From contig NZ_JAIVFQ010000018.1 in the NCBI RefSeq assembly GCF_020829495.1, forward strand, positions 1-64,000: a stretch of DNA of 64,000 nucleotides. The letters are read 5' to 3'. Under the pieces are notes generated by a model. That model was not told the DNA's origin. It saw only the letters and a program-made list of their open reading frames with translations, and made no database searches. Source of the stretch: Nostoc favosum CHAB5714 (GTDB lineage: Bacteria; Cyanobacteriota; Cyanobacteriia; Cyanobacteriales; Nostocaceae). This document shows positions 61,089-64,000 of the stretch, one piece after another. Position 1 is the stretch's first letter. Every line of letters starts with the position of its first letter. The position numbers and the translations under genes are program-made.

Positions 61089-61439
61089 ATGAAATTTATT
61101 GCTTCTGTCTTAAGTCCAGTACGCTTCCTAGTTGTGGCTTTTACTTGCGCCTTACTATTGTTATCTAGTGCTTTTCCTGCTTTTGCGATCGATAGTTACC
61201 AAAGTGACCCTACCGAAGGTACTACACAACTGCTTGACATTCAGGCCAAAACTGATGAAGCCGGTAAAGCACCACCAATAGGATTGAAAAAGACTCAAAA
61301 AGAGACTAACGAAGGACTTAATGAGGTTCAGGGAGCTGCTGATATTGACAAGCAGAAGCGTCCAGAAAATTCCCAGAGTGCAACCTCAGTGGAAGAAAAT
61401 ATAAAGAATGCATTGGAGAAAGTTACAGGTAAGAACTAA
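61089..61439 (+). CDS. small exported protein
   Basis: 116 aa. It has a clear signal peptide (FLVVAFTCALLLLSSAFPAFA, cleavage near residue 33) and then a polar, mostly helical mature part (DIQAKTDEAGKAPPIGLKKT, GLNEVQGAADIDKQKRPENS). There is no known domain. It precedes Dps and a stress-type membrane protein in the same direction, but 370 bp separates it from dps. The hairpin after it (61466-61502) may end its transcript. Confidence 0.8.
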   Translation: MKFIASVLSPVRFLVVAFTCALLLLSSAFPAFAIDSYQSDPTEGTTQLLDIQAKTDEAGKAPPIGLKKTQKETNEGLNEVQGAADIDKQKRPENSQSATSVEENIKNALEKVTGKN

Positions 61440-61812
61440 ATTAATAGTTCTGGTAATTTTTCGATAGTAATGGGTGATTGCGTAAAAGCAGTTACCCATT
61501 ACTAATTAGTATTGTTCACCTGACGGCTACAATTTAATTATAAAAATATATTCACCCTTGAGCATCTATGGTGAAACTGGGTTTGCATAGTTTTGATTAA
61601 AGATATCTTAATTGATAATTATATTTAGTATATTTTATTGTTGTAGCCAAAAAATCAATAAAGTTCGCTAATTACTAGAATATTGGCTTAACACTACCTA
61701 TTAAGGCATAGGCATATAATTAATTTCAGCCGACAATGTTACCTTTGGTTGATGTGGAATCTATCTGAAATTTGAGAAATTAATGGATAAGTTTGCTTAG
61801 GGATGGAAAACA
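61440..61812. other. intergenic region upstream of dps
   Basis: About 370 bp. A hairpin (AGTAATGGGT and its inverse, 61466-61502) ends the upstream transcript region. The rest is AT-rich and should hold the dps promoter. No specific Fur or PerR box was identified. Confidence 0.55.
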
Positions 61813-62352
61813 ATGCGTTCGATAAACATTGGTTTGACTGAAGAACAGCGTCAAGGTGTAATTAATCTGTTAAACCAAGATTTGGCAGATGCTTATCTAC
61901 TGTTGGTGAAAACCAAAAAGTATCACTGGGATGTCGTTGGGCCTCAGTTCCGCTCTTTGCACCAGCTTTGGGAAGAACACTACCAAACGCTGACTCTAAA
62001 TATTGATGCTTTGGCAGAGCGGACTCGTGCTTTGGGCGGTTATCCAGTTGGCACAATGGAAGGATTTCTTAAGATTGCTAGCCTCAAAGAACATGCTGGT
62101 AATGTTCCCACAGCAACGGGGATGGTAGCTAATCTAGTGAATGATCACGAGCAGGTTATTCGTAACTTAAGAGACCATGTGGATCAGTCTGGTGACCAGT
62201 TCCACGATCAGGGAACTGCTGACTTTCTGACTGGACTGATGGAACAGCATGAGGAAATGGCTTGGATGCTGCGTTCATTCATTGAAGGCGAAGCACTGGG
62301 CCCAGATGGTAGACAGCCAGCAGAAGGGGCTAAGACTCCTGTAGGTGTGTAG
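61813..62352 (+). CDS. dps: Dps-family ferritin
   Basis: 179 aa. It stores iron and protects DNA by oxidising Fe2+ with H2O2. The ferroxidase residues are in KTKKYHWDVVGPQFRSLHQL, WEEHYQTLTLNIDALAERTR and ALGGYPVG, with the usual His, His, Asp and Glu. GGATGGAAAACA upstream supplies a ribosome-binding site. The C-terminal 15 residues (DGRQPAEGAKTPVGV) are a polar tail. The gene pairs with a stress-type protein 160 bp downstream. I recall a cold-induced Dps/stress cluster in Anabaena, but have not verified that link. Confidence 0.94.
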   Translation: MRSINIGLTEEQRQGVINLLNQDLADAYLLLVKTKKYHWDVVGPQFRSLHQLWEEHYQTLTLNIDALAERTRALGGYPVGTMEGFLKIASLKEHAGNVPTATGMVANLVNDHEQVIRNLRDHVDQSGDQFHDQGTADFLTGLMEQHEEMAWMLRSFIEGEALGPDGRQPAEGAKTPVGV

Positions 62353-62395
62353 CTCATAACGTCTGAGTAGAGGATGGTTGTCTGTGAAACCAGTG

Positions 62396-62420
62396 AGAAG
62401 GAGGATTGATTTCTCCTTCT
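62396..62420 (+). terminator. hairpin after dps
   Basis: AGAAGGAG, an 8-nt loop and TCTCCTTCT form a stem 44 bp past the dps stop codon. Only a short T-rich stretch follows, so it may be a weak terminator or RNA-stability element. Confidence 0.5.
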
Positions 62421-62512
62421 AATTGGTATGAAGGAATTAATCTGCCTGCATCTATCTATTCACCATATTCATTGCAGAAACAAGATAATACAAGCCAAAC
62501 AGGGGGTTTTAA

Positions 62513-63280
62513 GTGTCAGAAGTATATAAAGCAGAACGTACTATCTCTGCTGTATTTAAAGAGCAGAAGCAAATTGATGATGTGATTCGGCGTTTACTAG
62601 ACAGGGGTGTGCCTAGAGATCATATTTCGGTCATGGGTAGAAATTTCCAGTCCGAAACTAGAATCGCTGGCTTTATTAGTAAAAAAGATGTGATTCTGGG
62701 AGGTTTAAGAACAGGAGCAGTTTTTGGTTCCTTGTTTGGTTCCTTTCTCAGCTTGCTCACGGGTGTAGGCGTACTGTTTATTCCTTTTGTCGGCCCAATC
62801 GTGGCAGCAGGGCCTATTGGTGCAGTGCTGTTGGGGGCTGCTAGTGGAGCGATCGCAGGTAGTGCAGGTGCCGGTCTAGTATCGGTTTTAACTACTTTGG
62901 GGATGCCAGAAGATAAAGCGGCTATCTACCAAACCCGCTTACAAGCTGGCGAGTTCTTAGTGATGGCAGAAGTTCCGAGCGATCGCACTGGCGAATTTCA
63001 ATTGTTGCTCGAAAGTGCTGGTGGCGAAGAAATTCACACAATTGAAAAAACCTTTGCTCGTCCTTGTCCTGGACAGTGCAACAGCCCAGAAGACTTGTCT
63101 CCTGAAGTTCGCGCTCATCTTTCTGATGAAGCTCAACGCACATTCATTGAGCGCTATAATACTGTCTTCAATGAGAAAAATGACGAGTTCACTGCTGAAC
63201 AAGCCGCTTGGGAGTCTGTTCATCAGCAATATGATGAAGATGAAAATGGGGTTTGGTCAAAAGCTAAGGTTAAAGCTTAA
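62513..63280 (+). CDS. stress protein with glycine-zipper membrane segment and ChaB domain
   Basis: 255 aa with a GTG start preceded by AGGGGG. The N-terminus ([39 protein letters not shown]) is a general-stress/DUF1269-like ferredoxin-fold domain. Residues about 65-130 form Gly/Ala-rich hydrophobic helices ([40 protein letters not shown]). The C-terminal 60 residues are a ChaB-like domain ([33 protein letters not shown]). It is probably membrane-associated and stress-induced along with Dps. Confidence 0.85.
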   Translation: MSEVYKAERTISAVFKEQKQIDDVIRRLLDRGVPRDHISVMGRNFQSETRIAGFISKKDVILGGLRTGAVFGSLFGSFLSLLTGVGVLFIPFVGPIVAAGPIGAVLLGAASGAIAGSAGAGLVSVLTTLGMPEDKAAIYQTRLQAGEFLVMAEVPSDRTGEFQLLLESAGGEEIHTIEKTFARPCPGQCNSPEDLSPEVRAHLSDEAQRTFIERYNTVFNEKNDEFTAEQAAWESVHQQYDEDENGVWSKAKVKA

Positions 63281-63689
63281 AGATTTCCAAAAAATAAATT
63301 ATCAAGAAAGGCAGAGGGCAGAAGGGAATTCTGATGGAAAGTTCTCTGCCCGTGACCGTAGCGAACTTGAGTTTAAGACCCCCACCAAAAAATTTGGTGG
63401 CTCCTATTCAGGAGGGATCTGAATCTAGGGTGTTAGGTTTTCGCGGGCTTTTCCACATAACCTGAATTGTCAGCCGCATGAGTAATATCATGTCCGCTTG
63501 ATTACTTATTAAACCCGAAGAACCCCACCCCGCCAAAGCTGTGCTTTGTCTCCCCTCCCCGCTTGCGGGGAGGGGTTGGGGGTGGGGTAAAGCGTATGTG
63601 GGACAAGCGTTTGAGCTTAGGTTGACACCTATTGGCATTGCCGTGTCCCTACCCGTGAGAATCGCTATATCTGCGGTTTTAAATCTTCG
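63281..63689. other. intergenic region with family R fragment
   Basis: About 410 bp. A hairpin CCACCAAAAAATTTGGTGG lies at 63382-63400. A one-sided family R copy (ATATCATGTCCGCTTGATTA ... CCCCACCCCGCCAAAGCT) runs from 63484 to about 63600. TGCCGTGTCCCTACC near 63640 is half of a GGGCAC-type hairpin. Confidence 0.65.
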
Positions 63690-64000
63690 TTAGGGCAATT
63701 TATAGCTACCAACACGCAGATTTAACTCACCTTGGCGCGGGTTTTGGCTGAATATAAATGCACCTTCTTCACTTTCCCCACTAGATAAAAAATCGATCTG
63801 TTGCTCTCCTGTTTCTGTAACTTTACCGTTAATCAGTAACTCAGCCATAATTTGAACTGACTCGGCTGTATCTCCTCCACTATTTACGACTTCAAAGGGA
63901 ACATAAAATTGCCCATTAATTTCCCGAATTGTTTGTTTTTTGCTGACAGAAACAATGGGAGGTTGATTCTTTTCGTTCAGCCAAGTGTAGCCCACCAAAC
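63690..64000 (-). CDS. TIGR02588-like protein, 5' end outside the window
   Basis: At least 103 codons remain, and the frame is open to the window edge. PPIVSVSKKQTIREINGQFY, VPFEVVNSGGDTAESVQIMA and FLSSGESEEGAFIFSQNPRQ followed by GELNLRVGSYKLP match the exoplasmic beta-sandwich of the TIGR02588 family. In that family an N-terminal membrane helix precedes it, so the missing part is probably short. The TTG near the edge is not a credible start. Confidence 0.75.
   Translation of the reverse strand, partial: LVGYTWLNEKNQPPIVSVSKKQTIREINGQFYVPFEVVNSGGDTAESVQIMAELLINGKVTETGEQQIDFLSSGESEEGAFIFSQNPRQGELNLRVGSYKLP

Overview
The window comes from a filamentous, probably nitrogen-fixing cyanobacterium of the Nostoc/Anabaena type. 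The evidence is frequent GCGATCGC (HIP1) octamers, long runs of 7-bp tandem repeats between genes, and genes typical of the group: sucrose synthase, homogentisate phytyltransferase, AcnB, a Mo-nitrogenase C-terminal-domain protein, a cyanobacteriochrome-like sensor and many cyanobacterial DUF families. It is chromosomal, with about 50 intact genes at moderate density. Intergenic DNA is wide and full of palindromic and tandem repeats.

Layout. 0-10 kb: pentapeptide-repeat protein, cupin and AraC gene remnants, acylphosphatase, an Asp-rich repeat protein, a GH13 glycosidase, DAHP synthase, a BrnTA toxin-antitoxin pair whose toxin has an in-frame stop, and a TnpB element. 10-17 kb: ROK/polyphosphate-glucokinase-like kinase, a peptidoglycan-binding protein, sucrose synthase and a second TnpB element, followed by a 21-bp tandem array. 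17-31.5 kb: tRNA-His, siroheme genes (sirB-like and cobA), a DUF1036 gene plus a DUF433/PIN-like pair bracketed by a 100-bp duplication of the cobA 3' end, a fibrillin-family gene, tocopherol-pathway phytyltransferase, an ethylene-receptor-like hybrid histidine kinase, TPR proteins, a cobA-hemD fusion and coaE. 32-44 kb: DOPA-dioxygenase family protein, universal stress protein, acnB, a nuclease-like DUF4351 protein, a second DUF433/PIN pair beside a toxin stub, ferredoxin, DUF3326 and a CPBP protease. 45.6-48.2 kb: a membrane protein with four GAF domains, of which the second and fourth keep both cyanobacteriochrome cysteines. 48.8-60.4 kb: purN, a sugar ABC permease, a secreted nuclease, ferritin-like protein, methyltransferases, HxlR regulator, two VWA proteins, obg, a broken S23-type gene, and a methyltransferase/carboxylate-amine ligase pair. 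61-63.3 kb: a stress cluster with Dps and a glycine-zipper/ChaB protein. The right edge cuts a TIGR02588-like gene.

The genes link into a few themes: tetrapyrrole branch points (SirB, CobA, CobA-HemD), carbon storage and sugar use (GH13, SusA, glucokinase, sugar permease), light and small-molecule sensing (GAF protein, ethylene-type kinase), and redox or iron stress (Dps, ferritin-like, ferredoxin).

The most notable observations are the alternating intact and degenerate cyanobacteriochrome GAF domains in a protein with no output domain; two tnpA-less TnpB elements that each carry a divergent ribbon-helix-helix-like gene; three unrelated 21-bp tandem arrays that each contain a palindrome; and families of dispersed hairpins whose two stem arms change together between copies.
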